From contig QPMI01000307.1 of assembly GCA_004431415.1 (NCBI GenBank), positions 1-59,825 of the forward strand: a DNA stretch of 59,825 nucleotides, read 5' to 3'. The DNA is from Cyanophora paradoxa (Eukaryota > Glaucocystophyceae > Cyanophorales > Cyanophoraceae). How positions within the stretch are numbered: the stretch's first letter is position 1; every line of letters starts with the position of its first letter. A program made the position numbers and the translations under genes. The notes below the pieces were generated by a model, which was given only the letters and a program-made list of their open reading frames with translations, was not told where the DNA came from and did not search any database. Of this stretch, positions 11,501-22,900 are shown piece by piece.

Positions 11501-12897
11501 GAGCTGGGAGGACGGGAAGGCGCGCGTCTGCGGGCTCAGGAGGATGTCGCCTGCGGGCCGCCGGCGTGAGCGGGGCGGGGGGACGGAGCGAAGGGCGGCG
11601 GACCCTTCTCGTCGAACTCGGCCTCGATGGAGAGGTCCTTCGAGCGCGCGCGCGGCAGCGCCGCCCGCTCCGACTCGCCGCCGAGCCGCAGGCTCAGCGA
11701 CCCGGAGCTCGCCACCGCCGGCTCCGGGGAGGCCCGGCCCGGGGCGCCCGAATCGCCGCGGCCGGCCTGGCGGCGCATCTCCTCGAGGTGCTTTGCGCGC
11801 TCCGCCTCGAAGTTCTCGCGCATCCGCTCGAAGCGCTCGTCGCTCCGCTTGTCCCGCGCCTTGTCCGATCGCTCGCTCGCCCATTCCGCGCGTGCCTCCC
11901 GGTGCCCCTCAAACGCGCGCTCGTCCCTTCCGCGGCGCATGAGGCGCGCGTGAGGGCCGAAAGAGAAGCGTGATACATACCGGTCGCGGCCCCCAAGAGG
12001 GCCGGAGGAGGGCATCCCGCGGCCGAAGCCGGGGCGCGCGTCGGGGCCTTGCGGGCCGGTGGCGGTGCCGCGGCCGAAGCCACGGCCCGCGCCGGCTGCC
12101 CGGACGTTGTCGAAACGACCTCCAGGCCCCATGGGCGCAAGCGGACGATCGTCGCTTCCCGCAGAGTCCTCGCTAACCACGCGTCAGCACAAAGAAGAAA
12201 AAGGAATCTGCGCGACCGTACGAAGAAGCCAAACGCACCGGTCGCGGTTTACCCTCCCGGGCTTCGCGTTGCGATCCTCGTGCTCATGCGGGGGCGACGG
12301 GGACGCGTACAGATCCCGCAGGATGGTCGGGTTGGGGTTGGCGGGTTCGGTCCGCAGCCGGTACAACTCATCAGGCGTGTACACACGCTTGTTCAAGTTG
12401 AAGCGGCTGGGGTCGACCGGGCCGGGGTCCTCCTCCGCACTGCGAAAGTCTCTGAGGCCGCAATGGCAACGCCAAGGCAGAGCCGATGCGTGCGGCGCAC
12501 CCAGAGCCCGCGGAGCTGTCGCGGCGGTGTCGGCCATCTCCCCCATGGCCGCGGCTTCGTGAGCGCTGCGAGCGACGACCTCCGGAGCCCCCTGCGATAC
12601 GATGGCACCATTGGCCGCCGGATGGCGGACAAGGCGTGCAGCGAGCGGGCGAGGAACCAAACAGTCGCCGCAACGCGAACCTGCTTCGTCGCCGCGACGC
12701 TGACGGCTGCCATCGTCCTGGCCTGGGCCACTGCGACCGCCTTCCGGACGCCTCACATCGGCGCCACCGCCAAGCTTCGGGTCGCCGCCGCGGTTTGCTC
12801 TGGCAGCGAATCCGCGGCCAGAAGGTCCGCTGGGGCCGCGAGGAGGAAGAGATGGGCTTGGCGGCCGAGCTGCCGGTTTCGCCTCAGCGCCTTCCAT
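8592..12897 (-). CDS. 4E-T-like eIF4E-binding, low-complexity protein
   Basis: This is a probable cytoplasmic translational repressor or P-body component of eIF4E-transporter type. Start MEGAEAKPAARP at 12897. Near the N-terminal third is RVYTPDELYRLR (about 12360-12395), which fits the eIF4E-binding pattern YxxxxL(hydrophobic) and resembles the YTKEEL motif of 4E-T. There follow a Gly/Arg-rich segment (GRGFGRG), a charged helix with repeated ERFERMRENFEAERAKHLEE (about 11800-11870), SRFSRFFAADEHG (about 10160-10200), LEALFKADFGQGPVPPMPG (about 9895-9950), LEDIERQAMMQ (about 9650-9680), and a long Pro/Gly/Ala-rich tail ending LRTLQDLEGQYR. Introns include GC-donor ones (MMQ|GCCCGCC). The assignment rests on the YxxxxL motif, SRFSRFF and overall composition, so another disordered RNA-granule protein is possible. 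Confidence 0.55.
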
Positions 12898-13140
12898 GTG
12901 GCTCGCAGAGCTTCGATTCGAGACGAGTGAGACGATCTAGGATGAGTGAGATGCGCTGTGGAAAGCCCGACGTGCTCCGCTTTTTTCCGCTCAGGGGTAC
13001 GTGCAATGAGTAGCCTTGCGGAAATTCGTTCAATTGGAATTGTACAGCTGCAGCAGGCGCTAGCTTGGCGACAAATAAAACCGTATCATGCACACTTTAA
13101 AATGCGATCGAGAATAAGGGCCCTGCGGGCTTCTAGATCT

Positions 13141-16100
13141 TTAATCCTGGTCTGTCGATGGCGAATTGTAGCCGGAGGAGAACTTGGAGGGGGCGCCCGA
13201 GGGCCCGGAGAAGAGGGTGAAGATGGCGGGGCGCTTGCCGGAGGCGAGCAGCGCCCTCTCCTGGAGACGCGTCAGCGAAAGCTTACGAGATTCAGCGCAG
13301 GGTCCACGAACATGGGCCAGGTCTTTGTCCCAACGTGTTTGGGCCTTGCGGAGGGCGATCTCCTTGCGGACGCGCGATGTCGTGTCGGGGATGGCGCGGG
13401 CGATCCAGAGCTTGACCCCGAAGACGAGGTGCTCGATGCAGACCACCGCGAAGAGCTTCCAGAAGCGGCTTCCAGAAGCGCCGATCTGGACGAAGAGCTC
13501 GTCGACTGCGGGGGCGGCGTCGTGAGCAGGGCGCATCGGGTGCCGGCAGAGCACTTGCGGCAGCGCTCACTTGTCGTCGAGACGAAGCAGAGGATGAGGA
13601 CGTTCGTGACCTGCGGGGCGCCGCCTCGGGCTATGCCGCGGCTGGCGCGGGGCGGGGTGGGGGCGCACGATGGCGATGTTGGACTGCGCCGCGCGTTGGG
13701 AGCAACTCAGCGGAGTGTCGACCGCAAAGGCGAAAAGGTGTATTACGAATTTCGCACCTGAATTTCGAGCACGGTATACCACATACCGATGTTCTTGGCG
13801 CCGCGAATGTAGGGGCGCTGGAAGGAGCTCAAGAACTTGAATGCGTCGGTGCGGACCTCTGCAAAAATGAAATCGTTAGAATGAATCGGCAGGTTACCAG
13901 TTTTTAATGTAAATTTCGTACCCAGGACGTTGTTGAGGAAGGCGAAGACGGCGGCCAACGGGAAGCCGGCCGCGAAAAGGGTTACGTAGCCGAACCTGCC
14001 CCCGCGAGGCGGGGGAGGGGGGTGTCGGGCGAGGCGGCACGGGGGCGGGCGCGGGGGAGGGGGGGCCCACTGTATGATCAGCTCGTTGTAATCGTCAACT
14101 GCGGGGGCGGCGTCGTGAGCAGGGCGCATCGGGCGCCAACAGAGCACTTGCAGCAGCGCTCACAGAGGCCGCCGAAGATGTCCATCTTGCGGGACTGGAA
14201 CTCCACCCACGAGATCTCCGTCTTCGACGAGAGCACCGTGTCCAGGCTCAGGCCGCCCCCCTTGATGAACGCCTTCACACGCGGCAGCAGCACCTGCCCG
14301 GCGAGCGCCGTGAGCGCGGCGCTGGCCGGGAGGGGCGGCGGGGCGCGCCTCGATGATGTTCCCGAATACGATCTGGAAGACGAAGACGGAGGAGAGCTGC
14401 TTCTGGAGCTCGTACATGCAGTTGGGGGGGGCGCCCTCCATCACGGGCAGGCACGTCTGGCGCGAGCCCAGCAGCTCGAGCTTGAAGTTCTTGTAGAACG
14501 CGATGTAGTAGTACGCGATGTACTGCGCGGCGAGGCGAGGTCAGGCCTGGCGCGCTTGCCCACCGGGGCGGGGCGGGGCGGGGCAGGCGGGCGGGGCACG
14601 CGCGTTGTTGACGAACTGGAAGACGAAGACCTTGCGGATGAGGGCGGCCTCGTAGTGGGAGTAGTAGAGGTGGTTCTCCTTGTCCGTGATGTAGCGCGCC
14701 AGCCTGAAGTAGACGAAGTCCAGCACCCGGATCGTCACCGCGAAGGCCGGGCCGGCGATCACCGAGGCGAGGAGCGGGCCCCGCTTCTCGTCGCTGAAGT
14801 ACAGGTACCTGGGCGAAGACATTAGGCGGGGTTGGGCGCGCACTCGCGCGGCGGATAAGCCTCTGGACGCGCACTCGCGGAAGAAGAGCAGCGAGAGTGC
14901 GGCGATGACGACGACGAGGAGGGCAGTCGTGCCGACCGAGTAGGCGGCGGCGACCCAGGCCCAGCGCTTCGGGGCGAAGCGCGTCGTGTACTGCGTCTCC
15001 TTGTACTTGCGCTTGATGTCGGGGAACTCGGGGCGGCCCTCGAGCTCCACCCAGTCCATGTCCGGCGAGTAGAAACCGACCTGCAGGCGCGCGCCCCGTC
15101 ACGCGGGCCCAGGCCGAGGCCCGGGTGCGTCGCGGCGCTCGCCTTCTCCTCGCCCTCGAACTCGGGGCGCGGGATGATCTTCTTGTCGAGCTCGTGCTGG
15201 TCCCAGATGAAGGCTGCGCTCGTTGCAATCAACGGCCCCGCGCACTGGAAGCGCGGCGAGCTGGAGGCGCACTGTTCGTGTTCTCGTTGCGCTTCCAGTG
15301 CTCCAAGAAGTAGGCGGCGGCGATGGAGAGGAAGATGCAGTAGAAGGAGATCGCCGGCCCGTCGTAGCTCTTCAGCACCTTCTTGGTCACGATCCCCGTG
15401 TCCGGGTCCCGCACGTCCACCGGCGGCCACTGCCCCGCCCCTCAGCCGCCGCCTGGCCGGTGCCCCCCCCTCCCCCTGCCCCTTCCCCTCCCCGGCGGGG
15501 GCGGCACCTTGTCCGTAAACTGGAAGACGGCGACGATGATGGAAACGATCATGACGCTGAAGAGCCAGCGCGTGTAGCTCATCAGGAACGAGAAGTACAT
15601 CGCCACCTGCCGCCCACCATCAGGGGCGCTGCGGGGCGGGGGCGGCGGGGTGCGGCGGGGCGGGGCGGGGCGGGTCGGGGCGGGGCAGGGCGGCACCTGC
15701 TCGCCAAAGTAGTCGCGGACTTTGTTGAGGGGCACGTTGCGCTGCCAGGGCCACCACCACTTGCCGGCGAAATCCTTGAGCAGCTCCCGCCGGCGCTCCT
15801 CCTCGTGCAGGGGGAAGTACTTGAGAACGCACTTCTTCTCCACCAGCTCCCCGAACTGCCGCCCCAGCCCCGCCCCGCCCGCTCGGCCCGGCCCGGACCG
15901 CGCCCCTCCTGGCAGCGCGCGCACGGGGATCTCGCAGCCGCCCATGGAGCGCGGGCTCTCCAGCGCCGTCTCCACCAGCCGGATGCGCTCGCCGGACGTG
16001 AACGCGCTCTGCCCGCCCCCGTCAGTCCCGGCTCGGCGCGACGGGGCCCTCCCGCTCGAACCCCGTTGTCGCCGCGGACGTAGCGGCCCTGGGAGAGGCC

Positions 16101-16823
16101 GGCGCGGGTGAAGGGTTCGCTCTGCAACCAGTTCGGGTCCCCCGAGATCTTCGGCTGGAGCTGCCGGGCGGCGTCAGGGCGCCGGCTCGGGTCGACCCGG
16201 GCCGTGCGATCGGGACGCGCCTTATCCACCAGATCCTTCATGAACTTGGTGCGCTCAGCCTGCTCCTGCAGCCACGTCTCGCTCGCGCCGAGGCGGATGT
16301 AGATCTCCTCCTTGTCCCGCGACCGCGTCTTGATGATCTGCGCCCGAACGACCCCGCGCGCTTCAGCTGCGCCATCCCGCATCACCGGGTGATCCGCGCC
16401 GCGCGAACCTGGAAGCCGGCATCGCGCCTGGGGAAAGATAGGGCGCGCGCGCGCGGCGTCAGAGCGTGCTCGCGGGGAGGACAAGCCGCAAAAGACGCAC
16501 AAAACCTGTATTATCTCACGCCGCTTCTCTATCTTCTGCGATTCCGGCGCCGAAGGCTCAAACCTGCTGCGTGCTCATGGTGGGCTGTAGGCTCAAACCT
16601 GCTGCGTGCTCATCTCGTCCTGCAGGAGCTTCTTGACGAGCTGTCGAGTGACGCGCCCCTCCTCATCGTCGAGTTTGCCAGGGAAGACTACGACAAAGTC
16701 GAAGTAGCTGCGCGCCGGGGGCGTGGAAGATAAGCTTTCGAATCCGAAGGTCGCAGCCCTCGAATCTGCGGAGGGGCGCACTAGTTCGGGTACTTCTTGT
16801 TCGTAGGACCCTGTCGCCAGCAC
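13141..16823 (-). CDS. anoctamin (TMEM16) family channel/scramblase
   Basis: This is a multi-pass membrane protein of the anoctamin family (Ca2+-activated chloride channels or lipid scramblases). Exon 1 starts MLATGSYEQEVPELVRP and contains YFDFVVVFPGKLDDEEGR, the N-terminal dimerisation region. Downstream come IIKTRSRDKEEIYIRLGAS, KKCVLKYFPLHEEERRRELL (about 15775-15835), GKWWWPWQ, VRDYFGEQV, the membrane segment MYFSFLMSYTRWLFSVMIVS, AISFYCIFLSIAAAYFLEHW (about 15290-15355), KIIPRPEFEGE, FAPKRWAWVAAAY, LYELQKQL-type segment MYELQKQLSSVFVFQIVFGN (about 14360-14420), DDYNELIIQWGYVTLFAAGF (joined across an intron, about 13965-14090), LNNVLGTKFTLKT, and a last exon VVCIEHLVFGVKLWIARAIPD. The order matches the family. 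Ca2+-site acidic residues were not individually checked. Two introns are near-identical copies (separate entries), and the first 5' splice site is duplicated. Confidence 0.9.
13506..13570 (-). repeat. intron copy 1 of a near-identical 65-nt intron pair
   Basis: This GT-AG intron in the anoctamin gene (GTGAGCGCTG...CCCCGCAG) is 65 nt long and matches the intron at 14099-14163 at 61 of 65 positions; all four differences are transitions. The exon base pairs just after it (T[C/T]GACGA) are shared too. Confidence 0.9.
14099..14163 (-). repeat. intron copy 2 of a near-identical 65-nt intron pair
   Basis: This is the partner of the intron at 13506-13570. It splits GGL from DDYNELIIQW in a conserved anoctamin membrane region, so its borders are fixed by homology. 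Confidence 0.9.
16555..16613 (-). repeat. 24-bp direct repeat duplicating a 5' splice site
   Basis: The 24-bp unit is present at 16555-16578 and 16590-16613 (period 35). On the minus strand each copy reads ATGAGCACGCAGCAG then GTTTGAGCC, i.e. the end of anoctamin exon 1 plus its GT donor. Use of the second donor would add 35 nt and shift the frame. Confidence 0.85.
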
Positions 16824-17313
16824 GATTAGATAAGCATGTCACCAGTTCGGATGTGATGACCGAGTGGGACCGACCTGGTGCCCGCGAATGTCCTTCGACC
16901 CGACGTCCAGCTAAACGAACTTGGGTTCAGCCGGAAATGAGGCAAAGTATGCGATCAAGGTACGACGCACGAAGGAGAGAGGAAGGAAGGTGCCGCCTGC
17001 ATTGTCTCGACGGCTGCGAGCGCTGGTAAGCGAACTGAAGGGAACTGGAGCGACTGATTCACTGGCGCAAGTAGCTAGAGCGCTAGATCGTACCTCGCAT
17101 CCTGCGCTTCAGCTGGGCGGTAGTTGACGCCCGGCCGCTGCGCCATGTTAAACGGACGAGGGCGCTACCTGATGCGAAGGAGTGAGCGAAGCCGCGCGAA
17201 GACGAAAGCTTTGTCGCTATCGGCGGAAAGTGCCGCACCGGCCTGGTTGCGAAGCAAGGTTTTCTGAGAGACCTGTACCCGCGGTTTCAGGCTCGTCAGT
17301 ACCCCTGCCGCCG

Positions 17314-19279
17314 ATGGAAGTCGAGGCAACGGGCAGCGGCGGTTTCTCTGCGTTCAGCAATGGAAGCAGCAGCAGCAAAGTCAACGTCACGGGTGAGCCT
17401 TGCCCCGCCACCCCGCGCTCGCTGCGCCAGCACCCGCGGCCCGCGCGGCGCTTCCCTGGACGTTTAGCATGCAGGAAAGCACCAAAAAGATCATGAGAGA
17501 CGCCCCTGCCTGCCTGAAAATCGATACGTCGCCGCATGCTGATTTGATCTTAATCCCGTGGCGCCGCAGTGGAGGTGTGCTTGCTGCGGAACAGCACAGC
17601 GAAGCAGGAGGTGGTGGCGGAAGCCGTCCGGGCCATGCTAAAGTCGCCCTTCGAGTTCCCAATGTTCAAAGACGGCCCGCTCGCATTCAGCAAGCACGAC
17701 TTCCTGCGCGCGAACGTCGCATCCATCGTTGTGTCTGACATTGGTGCGCGCCGCATCGCATTGCGCTGCACCGCCGCTCCCGCGCCTCAAGCTTTCAAAC
17801 GCCCCTGCAGGCGACGGGAACGATGGAACTGGCATCGTGCTCCGCTCGGACGCTGTGCTCAGCCTCTACGTGTTCCAGCTGAACGAGGAGGGAGTCTGCG
17901 AGGATACCGACGCCAACGAGGACGTGTCATCTTTCCGGCAGTACGTGCTGCCCGCGCGCGAGTTCCACGGGATGTGGGAGAGGTGCAAGCCCCACGGCGG
18001 CATCTCTTGCGCCTCTATCTCGCTGAGCGACGCCTGCGCCCCGCCGCAGCCTCATCTTCGACTCGAGCGTTAAGCGGCACCTGTTGGAGTACGCGACCTC
18101 CGCCATCCTCTTCGCGGACAAGGGCATCGACACGAGGCTAATCACGTGGAACCGGTACCCTCCGCGCGCGCGCGCCCTTCGCATGCGCATCGCCGACCAG
18201 GCGCCAGGGTCATCCTTCTGCACGGGCCGCCCGGGACGGGCAAGACGAGCCTGTGCCAGGCGATAGCGCAGAAGCTCACGATCCGCCTCTCCGAGCGGTA
18301 CACGTACGGCCAGCTGATCGAGGTGAACGCGCACGGCCTCTTCTCCAAGTGGTTCAGCGAGAGCGGCAAGGTGCGGCGCGCCCACCCTGCGCCCGCTCCC
18401 TTTCGGGCCCCGACGCCGGCGCAGCTCGTGGGGCGGCTGTTCGACAAGCTGAAGGAGTTCGTGGACGACCCGCACTGCCTCGTCTGCGTCCTCATCGGCG
18501 CGCGGCCCGCCGCTGCCCGCCGCCCCGCTCCGCGCTCCTGACGCGGCGCGGCAGACGAGGTGGAAAGCCTGGCTGCGGCGCGGAAGGCGGCGCTGGCGGG
18601 GACGGAGCCTTCGGACGCGATCCGCGTGGTGAACGCGCTGCTGACGCGGCTGGACGCGCTCAAGGAGCACAAGAACGTGCTCGTGCTGACGACCTCGAAC
18701 ATCACGGAGGCCATCGACGTCGCCTTCGTCGACCGCGCGGACCTCAAGCAGTACATCGGGCCGCCCTCCGCCCGCGCCCGCTACCAGATCCTCCGCTCCT
18801 GCGTCGCCGAGCTCATGCGCTGCGGCATCATCGCCCCCGAGGTCCCCCGCCCCCGCCCCCGCCCCTCCCGCCGTTCCCCTGAAGGGCCGCAGCGGCCGCT
18901 GTACGACGACGCGAGGAGCGTGGAGCTGCCGTCCGAGAAGGACCGCTCCTGCCCCTCGGACGCCTACAAGTGCTCCCAGCTCCTCTACCAGGCCGCCCTC
19001 AAGTGCGAGGTGCGCGCGGCCCGGCCGCTGCGCTCCGACCGGCCCCGCGGCCGTCGCTCAGCCCGCCTCCTGGCAGGGCCTCAGCGGCCGCTCCCTCCGC
19101 AAGCTCCCCTTCCTCGCCCACGCCGGCTTCCTGCAGGCGCGGCCCGCGCCCCCTCGGCCCGCCCCCTCGCTGATTGCCGCTGCCAGGCGCCCTCCTCGAC
19201 CTTCGAGCGCTACGTGTGGGGCCTCCACGCCGCCGCCGAGAGGGAAGCCGCCGGCCGGAGAGAGCTCTCCCAGGCCTGA
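17314..19279 (+). CDS. TRIP13: TRIP13/Pch2 AAA+ ATPase
   Basis: This is an AAA+ ATPase that remodels HORMA-domain proteins (Hop1/HORMAD, MAD2) in meiotic and spindle checkpoints. The N-terminal part reads [16 protein letters not shown] and SIVVSDI, then [14 protein letters not shown] (about 17870-17915). The AAA core gives [20 protein letters not shown] (Walker A, about 18210-18265), [50 protein letters not shown] (Walker B split by an intron at 18498-18554), [38 protein letters not shown] (sensor 1) and [17 protein letters not shown]-terminal segments [18 protein letters not shown] and [16 protein letters not shown] end at the TGA. The ATG at 17314 gives [10 protein letters not shown]; an in-frame ATG at 17182 is the alternative. 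The Walker B intron has a GC donor. Confidence 0.95.
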
Positions 19280-19520
19280 CGACACTCCCTTCTCTCCTCT
19301 CTTCATTATTATTAGCGCGCCCCGCACCGACGAATTCGAACCGACCCCGCCCTGCCCCTTCCTCCCTCCTCCGTCGTCTCGCGGCCGCCCGCCGCCCGCC
19401 CGCCCATCTCCGAGCACTCCGCTTCGAGCCGCCCGCAACCACTCCCGCCCGCCCCGCACGCACCCGCGTTCCCCGTCTATCGAAATATGCACGGTTTACT
19501 TCACGCGGAGGCTCGGGCGG

Positions 19521-22500
19521 CTACCGGCGGGCAGAGGGGACGGCGCCCGAGAGGTCGGCGAAGGGTACGGGGGAGTAGCCGTAGGCGTGCTGAGGGGGGT
19601 AGTGGGGCGTGCCGGCGCCGGAGAGGTAGCCGTCGCCGCGGACGGCCTCCTGGATGTAGCGCTCGAGGCCGGCGTCGAGGGACTGGCCGACGGGCGGGGC
19701 GCCCATCGCGGGGGGCGGGCTCCCGCCCTTGGAGCCCGGGCCCCTGGTGGCGGCGAGGAAGGCCTGCCCCGTGTTGGAGTTGGCGAGGCGGGCGGTGAGG
19801 ATGCGCTCCTGCTCCGGCGTGAGCGCCGACTTGATGCCCCGCTTGCTCCGCACGGGGATCGCGGGGGGAGGGAACGGGTTGAACGGCTTCGGGTTCACGA
19901 CCCGGTTCGAGCGCGTCGGCTGCGAGGAGGGGTACCCCTGGCTAGCCCCCGAGGCGCCGTACGTCGGGTCCGAGGGCGCCTGGAAGCTCCCCGAGGGGTA
20001 GAGGCCGCCCCGGGAGGAGGCCGCGCCCGAGGCGCCGTCCACCGCCGCCGCGCCGCTGGAGCCGCCGCCGCCGCCGCCGCTGCGGCGCCCGGCGCCGGCG
20101 GTGCCGGAGCGGAAGGAGCCCTGCTCGGCGACTGGCCTCGACGAGGGCACGCTCCGCGGCCGGTTCGTGCTGCCCGCCGACGCCGGCCGCGGCACCGCCG
20201 GGCCCGCTGCCGCTTCGGTCAGACGGCCCCTCGGGGCGAGGGCGGCGAGGGGCGGGCGGCGAACCGCGGTGCGGCGAGGGGGAGCGTGCCGGGGAGCGGG
20301 CGCGGGAGCGGGACGCCGGCCGCTGCTCTTCGTGGTCCGCCTCGGATTCCGCTGCGCAGGGAGGGGCGGCGTCGGGGGCGGGGGCGGTGGGCGGAGGCGG
20401 AGAGGGTGGGCGGGGCGGCACCGGCGTCGGGGGCGGAGTGGACCTGGAGCTCGACGACGACGGAGGGGAGGACCGTCTTGGGGAAGGCCTCCACCTGCCC
20501 CCGCCCGCCGCTCAGAAGCTGCTTCCGCCGGCGGCAAGGGGCGGGGCGGGCGCCGGCGGCTCGCCTTGAGGCACTTCATGTTCGCCGGGTTGATGCTCAC
20601 GGGGCCCGTGTCTGCGCACGCCCGCGTGAGCGGCGCCGGCCGAGGCGGGGCGGGGCGGGGCGGGGCCGGCGGGGCGGACAGAGGCGGGAGGTGCAGGAGG
20701 GCTTGGAGCCGTCGAGCGTGTACCGGAAGTCGACGTGGGGGAAGGCCGCCGCGTCCTCGATCACGAACGTGTGCTCCCGGATCTTGTACCGCACCAGCGG
20801 CGGCGGCAGAGCTGCACCGCCGGCGTCGGCGGGGCACGCCGGGAGGGGGCGGGGCGGGGCGGACCGGGCGGGAGCTGGAAGTGGACGGTCTTGGAGATGA
20901 ACTTGCCGTACTCGAAGGCCACGACGTTGATGGAGGGCACGGACGCCGGGTCCACGCCGTTCATCCCCGCTGCGCCGGGCGGCGTGAGAGGACGCCCTCG
21001 CCCGGGGCCGCGGCGGGGCGCACGGGAGCCGGCGCCGTCGGTGCCGCTCTTGGGCATCCCCGTGAGGCTCGAGATGCCGATCTTGGCCTGCGGGGCGTCG
21101 GCGCGGGGGCGACGGGGGGGCGGGCGACGGGGGGGCGGGGCCGGGGCGGGGGCGGGCCTGGGCGAGGAGGGGCTCGACGGAGATGCCGACGCCGTCGTAG
21201 AGGGTGCCGGTCTGCACGGTGGGGCGGCTCCCGTCGAGGGTGTAGTAGAAGGAGCACGGCTGCCCGTTGGGCCCCGTCCGCTTGTCGAGGATGAGGGTGC
21301 CGGCGAGGATGTCGTAGTGCCCCGAGGGCGGCTCGCTCTCCTCCGGCACCGTGAAGCTCGTCACGGGGCTCCGGTACTTGCACCGCGTCAGGCTCACCAC
21401 CTTGATCACCGACGGGTACGGCCGCTTCAGCTGCACGGGCTCCGAGTAGCGCTGCGAGCTGTGGTCCGGGTCGCTCCCGTCGAACGTCATCAGGTACACC
21501 ACCCCTGCCCCCCCGCCCCGTGAGCCCGCGCCGCCCCCCGCCCTCTCTCCCCGAGGCCCCTCCGCACCGGGGTACTTCTGCAACTCGAACCGGCGCGTGT
21601 CGTAGTAGAAGTGGCCGACCGGCGGCTGCAGCTGCGGCGCGCGTCAGCGCCGCGCTGCGGCGCCCGAGCGGCGGGCAGGAGCGTGCCTGGAGGAACTTGC
21701 GAAGGATGCCGTCCTCGCGGTCGAACTCCTTCACGTAGTCCGCTGCGTCCGCCCGGCTCAGGTCGGGGGGGTGGGGGTGGGGGGCAGAGGCGGAGGCGGC
21801 CGCCGCACCGTTGCGCATCTTGTGCTGGTTGCGCGTGCGGGCGAGGCGGACCGAGAGGGCGGCCTGCCTGAAGACCTCGTATATGTGGATCGAGTTGTAG
21901 GACTGGATCTGCGGGGGACGTGAGGGGCGGGGCGGGCGGGGGGCGGCGGGGGGCGCGGGGCGGGGCGGGCCTCGATATACTTGAAGTAGCCGAGCTCGCG
22001 GGCGAGCTGGACGGCCTCCTGCGAGTAGACGAGCTCGTGCCGCGCCGCCTCCGCCCGCCGCTCCGCGTGGTTCCCGACCAGGATCACCGGGATCTCCTTG
22101 TGCTGCCGCCCCCGCCGCCTCGCTTGCAGCGCCGAAGCCCGGGCGGGGCGGGGCGGCGGGCACCGAGCAGCTCTGGAGGAAGTCCTTGACCTCGCGGTCC
22201 CAGAAGGTGCGGATGTCCGAGAGCGCCCCCGGGTCCGAGATCGAGAAAACGATCAGGAACACGTCCGTCGCGGGGTAGTACTGCGGCCGCAGCGACTTGT
22301 ATTCCTGTGCCGGCGCTCAGGCCGGCCGGCCGCGCGGAAGCGCCGGGGGAGGGGCGCGCCTTCGTGCAGAGCGGCGCCCACAGCTCAAGCATGGCGGAGT
22401 CCTCGCGCGAGACGGAGGCCAAGGTCTCGTCCTCGGGCCCCCCGGCGCTGGGTCCCAGCATGATCTGATGCCGCTGGATCTCCAGCGGGAGGAAGTCCAC

Positions 22501-22681
22501 CGCCGAGGGCTCCGGCGTCACGCCTCCGCGCGCTGCGGGCCTGCCTCCACGCTGCGACTCGAGCGCGAACAGCTGCAGCAGCGAGATCTTCCCGCTCAGG
22601 TCCTCTGTGCGCGGGAGAGTAAGCCGACGCGCGGGAAATCCGCATGGAGGGGGCGCTCGCACCGTTCCCGAGCACCATCAC
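19521..22681 (-). CDS. degenerate Rho-like GTPase domain fused to chitobiase-C-terminal-like repeats
   Basis: The N-terminal half is Ras/Rho-like: KVMVLGN then EDLSGKISLLQLF in place of GxxxxGKT, FLPLEIQRHQIML, LELW joined directly to EYKSLRPQYYPATDVFLIVF (about 22240-22390; the DTAGQ motif is missing between them), SISDPGALSDIRTFWDREV, VILVGNHAERR where GNKxD/GTKxD is expected, and YNSIHIYEVFRQAALSVRLA. It then continues YVKEFDREDGILRKFLQ, HFYYDTRRFELQKYPG and at least three domains of chitobiase C-terminal type: YLMTFDGSDPDHSSQRYSEP (about 21430-21510), SFYYTLDGSRPTVQTGTLYD (about 21190-21260) with AFEYGKFISKTVHFQL (about 20880-20930), and FRYTLDGSKPSC (about 20700-20735). The tail is disordered (IKSALTPEQERILTARLANS, ending VPSARR). 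GTP binding looks lost. The 5' exon is unresolved; the segment at 22901-23104 may belong to it. Confidence 0.7.
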
Positions 22682-22900
22682 TTTGTACGGAGCAGAGCGC
22701 TGCGCCTAGCCGGGGCTACGGGTCAGCTGTCGAACAGCTGACGCGGCGGACCTGGCCTGCGCCCGCACCGTGCTCGGAGACACTGGCGCCGCGCCCATAG
22801 CTTTGTCTGGAGAAACTACTCGACCGTCCTTGTTCGCCTGGCACGAAGAGCCGAGTTCAGCGAGCGACCAAGGACGCATAGCTAGCGACGACGGACCCGC

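Noticed and set aside
12884-13093. Short minus-strand frame before the 4E-T-like gene
   Set aside because: It overlaps the start region of that gene in another frame and shows no recognisable sequence.
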